From Siphonodentalium dalli (Eukaryota > Mollusca > Scaphopoda > Gadilida > Siphonodentaliidae), in assembly GCA_032622095.1 (NCBI GenBank), contig CP136063.1, forward strand, positions 11,451,814-11,515,813: a stretch of DNA of 64,000 nucleotides. Reading direction: 5' to 3'. A program made the translations under genes and the position numbers. The notes under the pieces were generated by a model that saw only the letters and a list, made by a program, of their open reading frames with translations, did not search any database and had not been told where the DNA came from. Shown here piece by piece: positions 54,919 to 64,000 of the stretch. Each line of letters begins with the position of its first letter. The first letter of the stretch is position 1.

Positions 54919-57804
54919 GGACAGCGTCGTTGATTATATCCTTATAACAGAGAGTTTTCTTTGTGCGGTTGATTACTTTTGTGTTAAACTTCCAACTGAA
55001 TTATCTGACGATTGTCAATTAGTTCTTCACTTAAAATATGACAATGAACGATGCCAATCACAAAACAAATATAAATATACCCAACTTAGAACACATCTTA
55101 AATGGGCAGAGCATATTGAGGAGAAATTGCGCAACGCCATGCATAATACTTCCATTCGCGGACGCATAGCTGATTATAAAACGTATCACTATCAGCATGA
55201 TGTTTATGGTGCCAAAAATGCGACCAAAGACCTTATGCAAATAATAAAAGACGTAAACATGTACGCATGTGTACAAAGGGTAGTTAATAGGAAGAAAACT
55301 CCATTTAAGCGCGATCTCGGAAAAATCATTAACGATATGAGGAATAACCCATTTGACCCAAACCTAAGAACGCGATACCATGTGAAACGAAAAGCGTACA
55401 GATACCATGTGAAACGAAAAGCGTACAAAAAGGCGCTGAAGGCTAAACGACGAGCATTCTACGCAGATATATATTGTAAACTAGATACGTTAGAGACAAC
55501 CAACCCAAAACAATATTGGGAAATCATAACAAAAATGCGGCAGAGTCCGGTCTCACAAAACGAACTTGATGCTGATCGATCAGTTGATTTTTTCGCTGAG
55601 CTTTATTGTCCGAAACGTGATAATCCAGATTGTGGATTATCTTCGGACACATATCAAACTTGTAATGAAGCTATTAATAATGATGATATCACGACAGAGG
55701 AAGTTCTTGGCGCTACAAGAGAACTAAAAAACGGAAAGGCGATTGGACCCGACCAAATTTCGAACGAATTGCTGAAGTCACTCGTTCCATTGATCTCTAA
55801 TGAAATTGTAAAATTGTTTAACTTAATTCTGGAGACAGGACATTATCCGAGTGATTGGAGCGAATCTACCCTCACTTTAATTCACAAAAAAGGAGACAAA
55901 AGTGATCCCAATAACTACAGGGCAATCGCAGTATCATCGGCGGTCGGTAAAATTGTTTAACAAAATAATTAATCGTCGGTTAATCGATTTCTTACATGTA
56001 AACAATATTATCAGCGAAAACCAATTTGGTTTTTCGAAAGGGAAGAGCACCATTGATGGAGCATTTGTTCTGCACGCGGCCATTCAAAAATACAAACGAT
56101 TGTCAAAGCCCCTATATGCTGCATTCATAGATTTCAGAAAAGCGTTCGATACAGTAAACAGACAATTACTTTAAAAAAAATTAAAATGCGCGGGCATTAA
56201 GGGACTCATACTACGGATAATACAGTCACTATATGACAATAGCTACTATATCACCAAAACAAACAAAGGGTTGGGGCCTCCATGCTTATCCACGATAGGT
56301 GTTAGGCAAGGGTACATATTGTCCCCAAACCTGTTCAAAATCTTTATTGATGACATTAAAAAAGAGTTTGACAGTCCTTGCGATGCTGTCCCTTTAGACA
56401 ATGATACACTTAATCACATTTTATTCGCTGACGACCTGGTTTTACTTTCGGATACTCCAAGTGGGCTACAGTGCTGTCTAAACAGACTAAATAGATACAA
56501 TGAGACCAATAAACTCACCGTGAACACTGCGAAAACTAAATGTGTGGTGTTTAGAAGTAGGAAAACTAAAACTTCACCAGACTTTCACATTGGAAATCAA
56601 AAGTTGGAAATTGTTAATGAATACAATTATCTTGGAATTAAATTTAGTAATACGGGTAGATTCGCACATGCAATGGAAGAATTGAGTGTTAAAGGACTCA
56701 AAGCAATGCATTCTTTATTTAACGCTTGTACAAACGACGCACCGATTCCACTAGTGACGTCTTTAAAACTCTTCGATAGATTAATTAAGCCGATATTGTT
56801 ATATGGTAGCGAAATATGGGGTGTGGAAATAACCACTAACAATCACGATCGCCTACCATGTGAGAAGGTACACATAAAATATTGTAAGCGGTTACTCGGA
56901 GTCGGCAGATTTTCTTCGAACAACGCGGTTCGCGCCGAGTTAGGGAGCCACCCATTATATATTGACGTGGCATGCAGACTTTCATCTTATGTAATTAAGA
57001 TAATGTCACGGTCGGACTGTAATCTGCTACGTAAGTGGCATCGGTTAAGAAATCAATCTTCAAAACGGCAGAATCACTGGGGTGGAATCTTGCAGACCTA
57101 AAAAATCCGGGTCCAGTTCTGAGTCAATTCAAAAGAAACCTTATTGAAGATTATTATATATATTTCAGACAGAGTTTCACTGATGAATGCTCAAAAACGG
57201 GAAGTAATAAATTACGAACATACCGACTTTTCAAACTTAAGTACGAAATATAACCTTATCTTCTTCACACACCATCAATAGAAAATAGAATCGTTTTTAC
57301 TAGACTGCGTATAAGTAATCATAACCTGGCTATTGAAAAGGGACACCACACCCAACCACCGACGGCATTGGAACAAAGACTATGTATATTTTGTTCCGAT
57401 GATGCTATTGAAGATGAAAAACACTTTCTTTTGGAACGTAGTGCTTACCGCACACCGCGGCTCGAACTAATAACTCTTATGCAGACACAGTTCCCAGACT
57501 TTGAAAACATGACACAAACTGAACAGCTTGTCAAAATCCTATCCAACAATATTTCAAATTCATGCACTTCAATATGTCATATAATCCGAAAATTATTTTC
57601 CGCACGCGATGAGCATCGCCTCATAAGCAATGAATAAATGAAGACGAAACGACCCTCTGCACATTCACCTTTACTTAAATGGTTATATATTACCATCTAT
57701 TATTATATCATGTATTATATTGTTCTATGTACAACTATATATTATTATGTTTGCATACTGTCCTTATAAGGATGTTTTGCCTAATAAACTTATCTTATCT
57801 TATC
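54919..57804 (+). mobile_element. 5'-truncated LINE (CR1/L2-like) with RT
   Basis: It starts inside the endonuclease (VDYILITESFLCAVDYF...LPTELSDDCQ) and ends with AATAAA (57783-57788) and a CTTATCTTATCTTATC tail (57789-57804). A 5' truncation and a short microsatellite tail instead of poly(A) are usual for CR1/L2-type elements; the clade is not certain. It lies within the OTU-like pseudogene, whose minus-strand sequence resumes beyond the tail. No target duplication was found. Confidence 0.8.
54930..57637 (+). pseudogene. LINE ORF2 remnant: endonuclease end, RT, C-terminal domain
   Basis: Frame 1 (to 55957) carries the endonuclease tail with SDDCQ where active enzymes have SDH, then the RT N-terminus (NGKAIGPDQISNELLK, HKKGDKSDPNNYRAIAVSS). 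A one-base shift near 55950 leads to the next frame (QFGFSKGKSTIDGAFVLHAA, AFIDFRKAFDTVNRQLL, TAA at 56172, then GVRQGYILSPNLFKIFIDD and FADDLVLLSD, the catalytic DD). A second shift near 57045 leads to SLGWNLADLKNPGPVLSQFK, a TAA at 57251-57253, and RLCIFCSDDAIEDEKHFLLE. A 27-base in-frame duplication (RYHVKRKAY twice, 55373-55428) is also present. Four lesions make it non-functional. Confidence 0.85.
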
Positions 57805-57805
57805 A

Positions 57806-58020
57806 TCGAGTATGTCCTTCACAGTGCTGTCATTGTTACTCACATCTGTAACATCTGCATCCGTAATACTCGTCCCAACCATTTTGACCACCTGGGATAG
57901 CATATCATCAAGAATGTCCGTCAGAATTATGACATCGTTTCTCAAATCTGGAAGACTTTCATCAGAATATGTAACGCTCTTTTCTATGTTGACAGCAGCA
58001 GCGAGAAGCTCCGCGTTCTA
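57806..58020 (-). pseudogene. Acidic N-terminal part of the OTU-like pseudogene beyond the LINE
   Basis: The minus strand reads LLAAAVNIEKSVTYSDESLP, DVIILTDILDDMLSQVVKMV and SITDADVTDVSNNDSTVKDI, an acidic repetitive segment. The LSQV word recurs on the far side of the LINE (LSQVGSMADKSIDNG). This supports the two flanks being parts of one disrupted gene. Confidence 0.45.
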
Positions 58021-61005
58021 AATCTTGCATTTCCATCATCTGGAATGATACTATGGGTTGCATTAATGTACATGTATGGCAATATTATGTCAATTACAGA
58101 ACATATAAACTAATTTTAAAATTAGTTGACATGATGACAGATTAAATTGATCATGGTCGATACATCATTAAATTTATTCCGTGCTGCTCTGCAATTGAAA
58201 TCACATAATCTATATCCTGTCATGTGGAATGGACGATTATTTTAACACATCACTAGGGAAATGTACCACACATTTGAATGACAATATATATAACATATAT
58301 TGGTTTGGACATACCAAAATTGTGAATTCCATGATCCATACAATATAGTTGTACTCACCTATATTGTTAATTGAACTCTGTTGCTGTCCTCGTGTATTGG
58401 CATTGAGTGTTCGATGGGCAGAAGCAGAACAGATTGAAATAATATGAATTCTAGAATAAACTTGACTTGTTGATCTGTGCGCTAATTCAGTTTAAGAAAT
58501 ATAAGGTGTAATACACCACATCTAGGTTATCAGGCAGCAGACACAAACTGTGAGATAATTTTGTTTAATGACCACATTGGAGAGCTCTTTGCGGGAACAG
58601 GAACCACCTGTGTGATTTAAATGTTGAATACCACATTATAATGTATTTCATTGCATCTGAAAGATTAGCCTTATCAACAGAAACGTTGGCTTGCCTTAAT
58701 AAATTATAACATAGCATCTGTGGTAGATTATCGCATATCAGGAAACCACCCTCTGCTGTGATTGTTTTTTTTTAATTTATAGTGTCATTCGGGGATTGGC
58801 AAACCTTGGCATTCACATATAAATTGATTTCTTCTCCACAGCCTCTGGCTAGGGAACATCATTGCAGTTATGACAGATCGCAGTAGATGGAAATGAGATG
58901 TTTTCTCCTGTGACAATAGTGATGATTCAGAGATAATGGGTTAAATTTCTGATCATATCTAAGTGATAACACAAAACATTCCCACGCTAAGTACAGCATC
59001 GGAAAGAGCTCGTGATACTGCATATACTGGTTAAAAATACCAAAATTCACCAAATTCCCCAGATAAAGGGTTCTGCCTCTAAGCCATCGCCATATCCTGA
59101 ACCAAGATACATTGAAGTATACACGTTATAACTCACCTTTCTGTCATTTTTCTTCTTCTGTTGCGGGTTAAAAACTTCTGGAAAATTTAAAAAAGTCGGA
59201 ATGGGGTCGGAGCCGATCAAATTGGGGCCGGGGTAAAAATCTGTTAGATCCGATCCTCGAGGAATCGTTGAGCCCCAGTGAACTTGAAGGAATACTATTG
59301 GGCGGGTGGGATTAAAATGTGATTCGCGCGCTTTGAAGCTCAAAATTCGAATGAAATTGAATCAATGTAATCAAGACAGAAGTGTCAAAGTTACTTTCAA
59401 CAAAAACAACCAATCAACGTCTCTGTTGTAAAGAGCAACGATGACGTACCGGTATAGTGAATTCTGATTGGCTAGGAAATAGTGAACTAAATTAATCGAC
59501 CAATGGAAGGGCACGAAACGCAAGTCATGGGGAACCGTACACATGTTCGAATTTCAGTAAGATGGATGAATGCATTCACATTTTTCCGGAACATTACCGC
59601 TTTTAAGAAATCTTAAAATCAACCAATACTGCATGGTTATGTAGAGACTATAGATACCGTGGTAAAAGGAAATAAGATAATATTTATTATGGATTCTATT
59701 GTCATCATAAGTATGCATAGTACATATACGAATACGAATAATTTTATTGGTCAATCAAGACACCCTTTCAGGCAGAACAATTACTCTTAAAATGTAACAT
59801 ACAGGAAATTAAGTGATCATTATGATTATGTTGATTAGTGTGAAATAATAGTGTGAAAATTAGTATTCATCCTGCCCTCTAAAACATGTAGTACTAAGAG
59901 TATGTAAATCATCAATCATGGTTGCCTACTCAATATTACTATATAGGGAGTAAAAGTTCCAGCAATCAGTGGGGCAATCATGCAAAATGAAGGCGAATTT
60001 TGTATGTGCAATGGTCACTTAAGAATGTTACTAATAAGCCCACGTAGTGCTGGTCCGAAGGCCCAGCCCGTAGAGGGCTCTGAGTGTACTGGGAGCACAC
60101 CTGCGACGCTGGTAGAGCTGAATTGCAATGCCGTTCGTTGAAAATTTGTTTCTTAAAATTAGATGACCTTTGACATGCCCTATTGAACTCTTGGTATCGT
60201 CTTTCCGAGTCACCTATTTAGCGATTGGATGATCGCGTTTGTCTTAACCAATCAGAATTAACGTTGCTCACAGGCGGTTGTTAGGCAAGTGATGATATTC
60301 AAACAAATGAAAATCGCCACCTCGGATTATTATTTCCACGAATTGCCAATTTATACAACACACGCGGTGGTCGAGAAAAAACTGCTTACAGTATGATATA
60401 CAAGGTGAGTACATGTACATGATCATTACCGGATGTAGGATGTACCAGTGTACGCCTTGTTTGACCGCAAATGTAACACATTCACTAAATTCCAGGCGAG
60501 GGAGACTGACTCTTGACCGTTGACGCTAACTTACTTAGTTCTAACTTCTCAGACTCAGTGACACGGGTTCAAAGTCATAATTCCACGATTCACTCTTGCA
60601 ACAAATTTCAAAATTACAATTTGAACGAATCAAGCATCTACCTCGTTTGTGAATATTACTTGTGAGTACTGTGTTCACAGAGATTGAGAGAACAATTAAT
60701 TTATGAACACAGTTTTGTCGAAGGTGTCACTAACTGCGACCAGAAATTATTTAGACAGAACGGAAGCTCATCGAATTCTCGCATTGTTGACTTGTCGAAT
60801 GATAGAACACTGACACACGGCGGTGGTAAAATGACTTCCACGGTTATAATCCTGATGAGAAAGTATGGGATAATACAATAAGTCTGCCGTACATTACACT
60901 GGCTACAGTACAATACCGTTTATTAATATTACATTTGTTCTCGACAATCGCCGATCGGTATAGCAATTCATCATGACGACCAGAGCCTGCAGAGGTTCGC
61001 AATGG
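58021..61005. other. Long gene-free stretch
   Basis: No supported gene on either strand over 3 kb. A 98-codon minus frame (59047-59343) and a 60-codon minus frame (60031-60213) have no recognisable domain. ATTGG/CCAAT-type words cluster at 59400-59500 and 60220-60270. No repeat matching the rest of the window was noticed. Confidence 0.35.
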
Positions 61006-61258
61006 GAGCAGTCACGCATCTACTAATGTGCACGAATTCAAAGGAAAATTAGGAATAATGCGCGATTAGCAGTCACGCGTCTACTAATGAATTCAAAGGA
61101 AAATTAGGAAAAGTCTACTAATGTGCGCGAATTCAAAGGAAAATTAGGAAAAGTGCGCGCTATAAATAGCTCGCGATTCTCCCGGAAGTGGTTTCTCTGT
61201 GACGTCATCATCACAACCAAAATGGCTGATGTGAATTTGGAAAATTGAGAAAAATAAT
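61006..61258 (+). promoter_or_regulatory. LINE 5' UTR with tandem monomers, TATA and CRE
   Basis: Three monomers at 61006-61155 share TCTACTAATG(TGCGCG)AATTC then AAAGGAAAATTAGGAAAA; two also share AGCAGTCACGC.TC. Then TATAAATAG at 61161-61169 and TGACGTCA at 61200-61207 precede a nine-codon upstream frame (61222-61248, MADVNLEN) and an ATGTGA (61257-61262). The layout resembles monomer promoters of some LINE families. Promoter activity is inferred. Confidence 0.6.
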
Positions 61259-61270
61259 GTGAGCCATAAA

Positions 61271-62929
61271 ATGCCGAAGAAACCAATTCAACCAAATGCA
61301 AATAGGTACAATACCAGACATAATTCTCGCCACCAACAAATAATAAAATCTCCAATTACTGTTAACGATCAGGAAGCCTCCAATAAACAACCAAATGGCT
61401 CAACACACTCTGATTCTGAAATCGTGAAGACACCGAAGAGAGGGAAGAAACATAAACTAGAGATATTGAAATCTTCTTCAATAACACCCTTAGTTATTCC
61501 AAAGATTGACACGTGTCTACCACCTCTGCTAGCTGAAGCTAGGGCTAACTCTGGAAGTAATAAACAAACTCAAGCTGCACAAACTTTTGAAACACCTAAA
61601 CAGCTACCATCAACTTCCACGCCTAAACTTACAACACTGAATTTTAATGCACAAATCAATAATTTTGAATGTACTGCTTGCAAACTAAAGATAGCAGCAG
61701 ATGATCCTTGTATAGAATGTGCCTCGTGTCTTGAATGGACTCATATTCTGTGTACAGACTTAAATAACAACAGAAACCACAATGAAGACAATGCGGTACA
61801 AAACATACAGAACAGGTCATGGCTTTGTACAAATTGTGAAATCAGCAAAAGTAAACACAAATGTCCATGCGGATATAATGAATACAAAAAGTTTATAGAA
61901 TGCTCTCTTTGCAACCAAAATTGGCACGTTAAATGCTCAAGCATATTCAACTCTGAGCGAAAGAAGTTCCAGAAAAATAATTTCCAATTTATCTGTTTAC
62001 TATGCAACATTAATAAACTAAAGGCCAAATCAAATATTTGGTCAACAATCTCCTCAGTTACCAGGAACAAAATCAACGAAACTAACAACCCACTAGTAAC
62101 AACTAACTTAACTCCACCGCTGACTAACAAACAATCGGCAAACTCAGTGAAGTTGAACAAAAGAGATATTGACTCAACAATAGCGATTTCTTCTTGTGCT
62201 AATGCGAACTCTTCCACTAAAGAGAAAATCATTACCATAGACAAAATTAAAGAACGCAAGAAGTTTGAATGTTCTCAGCAAATAAGAAAAGAAATAGCAA
62301 AACATAAAGAAGGCGTTAACATAAAATTTGCCTATCAGCTTCCGAAAGGCGGGATTGCTATTCATGTTCCCAATGAGGAATCAGCAAATAAAATACGAGC
62401 ACCGTGGCCTGACGATGCTTTTGGATACTGTGGTCGATCGATATCAATACATAAACCTACAGAGGGCAAATCCATAATCGTGAAGACTTTCAATACAAAA
62501 ATTAACTCAAAGGACACTGCTGAATATATTAAGTCTGAATATGGAGTTGATGTTTTTGTAAAAAGACTACAATACATGGACACAGGGAAGCCTATGCGTA
62601 TAATCAAAATATCGTCCCCAGACAGAAACTTTGCTCATAAATGTTTGCTAAAAGGGATTGAAATTTTCAACCGGGTCTACACATGTGAAGCTTTCAAATC
62701 AAAAAGACCCATTCGCTGCTTCAACTGTAATTTGTATGGTCATGTATCTACCCTCTGTGTAAAACAAAGTTCGTGCAGCAGATGTGGATCCGAACAACAC
62801 AAACTTACAACCTGCAATTCAGCTAAACCATCATGTGTGAACTGTACTGGATCACACGATGCTAACTCTAAACATTGTCCAAAATACACAAAATATTTAA
62901 ATCTTCTAATCAGAAGGACGCAGATGTAG
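61271..62929 (+). CDS. LINE ORF1 protein: two PHD-like fingers and CCHC knuckles
   Basis: An intact frame of 552 codons from the ATG at 61271; an upstream in-frame GTG at 61259 is not a credible start. Numbered from that GTG, residues 1-130 are basic and Ser/Thr-rich. Residues 138-249 hold two PHD-like zinc fingers (CTACKLK, CIECASCLEWTHILC, WLCTNC; then CPCG, FIECSLCNQNWHVKC, FICLLC). Residues about 330-480 look like the fold that precedes the knuckles in Jockey/I-type ORF1 proteins. Residues 487-540 contain CCHC knuckles (CFNCNLYGHVSTLC, CSRCGSEQHKLTTC, CVNCTGSHDANSKHC). Such proteins bind the element RNA and chaperone it during target-primed reverse transcription. PHD fingers suggest histone contact, which is inference. 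Confidence 0.85.
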   Translation: MPKKPIQPNANRYNTRHNSRHQQIIKSPITVNDQEASNKQPNGSTHSDSEIVKTPKRGKKHKLEILKSSSITPLVIPKIDTCLPPLLAEARANSGSNKQTQAAQTFETPKQLPSTSTPKLTTLNFNAQINNFECTACKLKIAADDPCIECASCLEWTHILCTDLNNNRNHNEDNAVQNIQNRSWLCTNCEISKSKHKCPCGYNEYKKFIECSLCNQNWHVKCSSIFNSERKKFQKNNFQFICLLCNINKLKAKSNIWSTISSVTRNKINETNNPLVTTNLTPPLTNKQSANSVKLNKRDIDSTIAISSCANANSSTKEKIITIDKIKERKKFECSQQIRKEIAKHKEGVNIKFAYQLPKGGIAIHVPNEESANKIRAPWPDDAFGYCGRSISIHKPTEGKSIIVKTFNTKINSKDTAEYIKSEYGVDVFVKRLQYMDTGKPMRIIKISSPDRNFAHKCLLKGIEIFNRVYTCEAFKSKRPIRCFNCNLYGHVSTLCVKQSSCSRCGSEQHKLTTCNSAKPSCVNCTGSHDANSKHCPKYTKYLNLLIRRTQM

Positions 62930-64000
62930 AACGCAAAATGAAATTAATGCAAATAAACATAACAGTATCAACACTTCCAAATCCAAACTTGAACTATATG
63001 TGGATAAACACAATATTGACATTGTATGTATCCAAGAAACGTGGCATACTCAGAACAAACTGTATTTCAAAAACTGGAACTCTGTTAGTCGAAACAGATA
63101 TGGGGGAAAAGGAGGCGGAGTTGCAATTCTTATGAGACCAGGGATTAAATTTATTGAACTCGATAATCCTGACTCTAGAATAGAATCAGTGTGGGTGAAA
63201 ATCTCCTATGAACATCAGTTGTTTGTCCTAGGCAGTGTTTACATTCCTCCAGATAAGGTTAAAGAAATAAGTCTTCTAGATGCAGTGTTCCATAAATTTG
63301 ATGGAAACAAATTAATTATTCTCGGAGACCTCAACTCTCGTAATAATCTATGGGAACATTTTCCAGATGGCAGTGACAACATTCTTTATAACAATAACTC
63401 TGCCAGAATGGGCCGCACCCTCAAAACGATTATCAGCAGTTGTGAACTAACTGTACAAAATAATGGGCGATTCACAAGGATGATCAACGGTCATAACAGT
63501 ACTCTCGATATATGTTTAGTTAGAGGTTTCGATGTAATTAACATGGAATGGTTCGTGGATGATGCAGCTACAATTCAATCAGACCATTTTGTAACAAGAT
63601 TTAACCTAACGAATTCTAACATTCCCAACTCCCTGAACCGTGAAATGTGGAACTTTAAAAACTGCGACTGTCTCTCATGGAAAAACGATGTTTCGGCTGC
63701 CCTTGGAGAATGGCTCACGGGAATCGACTCTCACTCTGATATAAATGTCACCTACAAAAGTTTCTGCGATTTAATTTTAAATGTCGCAAACAACACTATT
63801 GGTAAGAATTCAATAACTAAACATTCCAAACCATGGTGGTCCCCAGAAGTGGAAATAAAGTTAAAACTCTGCCGTAAGCTCAGGCGTAAATGGCAGGCTA
63901 AATCTGACCCTCACAACAGACAGATGTATGATTCAGCTTTAAAAGATTTAAGCGACGAAATTGAAACTGCTAAAAAGAACCAAATAAACAAAATATGTGA
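62910..64000 (+). CDS. LINE ORF2, endonuclease part (runs off the window)
   Basis: An open frame overlapping the end of ORF1 by 20 bases and continuing past 64000 without a stop. It encodes an apurinic-type (EEP) endonuclease: IDIVCIQETWH (catalytic Glu), RYGGKGGGVAILM, VLGSVYIPPD, KLIILGDLNSRNNLWEHF (Asp/Asn), STLDICLV and QSDHFV (closing Asp-His). It then moves into the linker before RT (SKPWWSPEVEIKLKLCRKLR). The first in-frame ATG is at 63132, inside the domain. The expected start MKLMQINI (62939-62962) lies one frame over, so a one-base deletion near 62960 is likely in this copy. Jockey/CR1 supergroup; the exact clade is not settled. Confidence 0.85.

Noticed and set aside
60031-60213. 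A 60-codon minus-strand frame as a small gene
   Set aside because: No recognisable domain and no repeat partner in the window.
61259-61270. Start of LINE ORF1 at 61259
   Set aside because: That codon is GTG; the ATG at 61271 is the first proper start in frame.
61741-62365. Minus-strand frames of 172 and 63 codons
   Set aside because: Antisense shadows of LINE ORF1; leucine-rich because the sense strand is Lys/Asn-rich.

Overview
The window is nuclear DNA from a metazoan. Multi-exon coding blocks have GT/AG borders and matching phases, there is a C2H2 zinc-finger gene and non-LTR retrotransposons, the sequence is AT-rich, and inverted-repeat elements are very dense. Frequent TACATGTA motifs, (CCGT)n-bearing repeats and the style of the dispersed repeats suggest a marine invertebrate, most likely a mollusc. 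That placement is a guess from pattern memory, not a measurement.

Layout. 1-12 kb is repeat territory: a candidate LTR, a cluster of roughly 550-bp inverted-repeat units, short-dyad arrays, tandem repeats, and a palindromic MITE sitting inside a tandem repeat with its TA target duplication visible. 12-14.7 kb (minus strand) is a heavily frameshifted remnant of a large repeat-associated gene. 15.8-18.4 kb (plus) is an intact, intronless 844-codon transposase-like gene with two N-terminal C2H2 fingers; a broken second copy lies at 43.2-44.6 kb, split by a TIR element.

19.8-40.0 kb (plus) holds the main host gene, reconstructed here from seven phase-consistent exons (1,536 nt, 511 residues). 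It joins an N-terminal CIDE-N domain, as in apoptotic DNA-fragmentation factors, to a core resembling SAMD3-like proteins. Its introns carry a 1.9-kb foldback with a nested TTAA-flanked element, a 161-bp tandem array, two non-autonomous hAT elements with exact 8-bp duplications, a TA-flanked palindromic MITE, a 30-bp-TIR element and a GGACACCC minisatellite.

40-49 kb is again MITEs, hairpins and a 12-copy 44-bp minisatellite. 47.7-50.9 kb (minus) is a 17-finger C2H2 gene whose array continues past its stop as decayed fingers. 51.3-52.9 kb is an interrupted inverted-repeat unit holding LINE-tail sequence and two strong hairpins. 53.3-58.0 kb is an OTU-like, transposon-type pseudogene (minus) split by a 5'-truncated LINE (plus) with two nonsense codons and two frameshifts. 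61.0-64.0 kb is the 5' part of a second LINE of Jockey/CR1 type: tandem promoter-like monomers, TATA and CRE motifs, an ORF1 with two PHD-like fingers plus CCHC knuckles, and an ORF2 endonuclease running off the window.

Only the CIDE-N/SAMD3-like gene and possibly the zinc-finger gene look like ordinary host genes; almost everything else is mobile DNA or its debris. No rRNA, tRNA or CRISPR locus was seen. Coordinates of repeats without target duplications are approximate to tens of bases.
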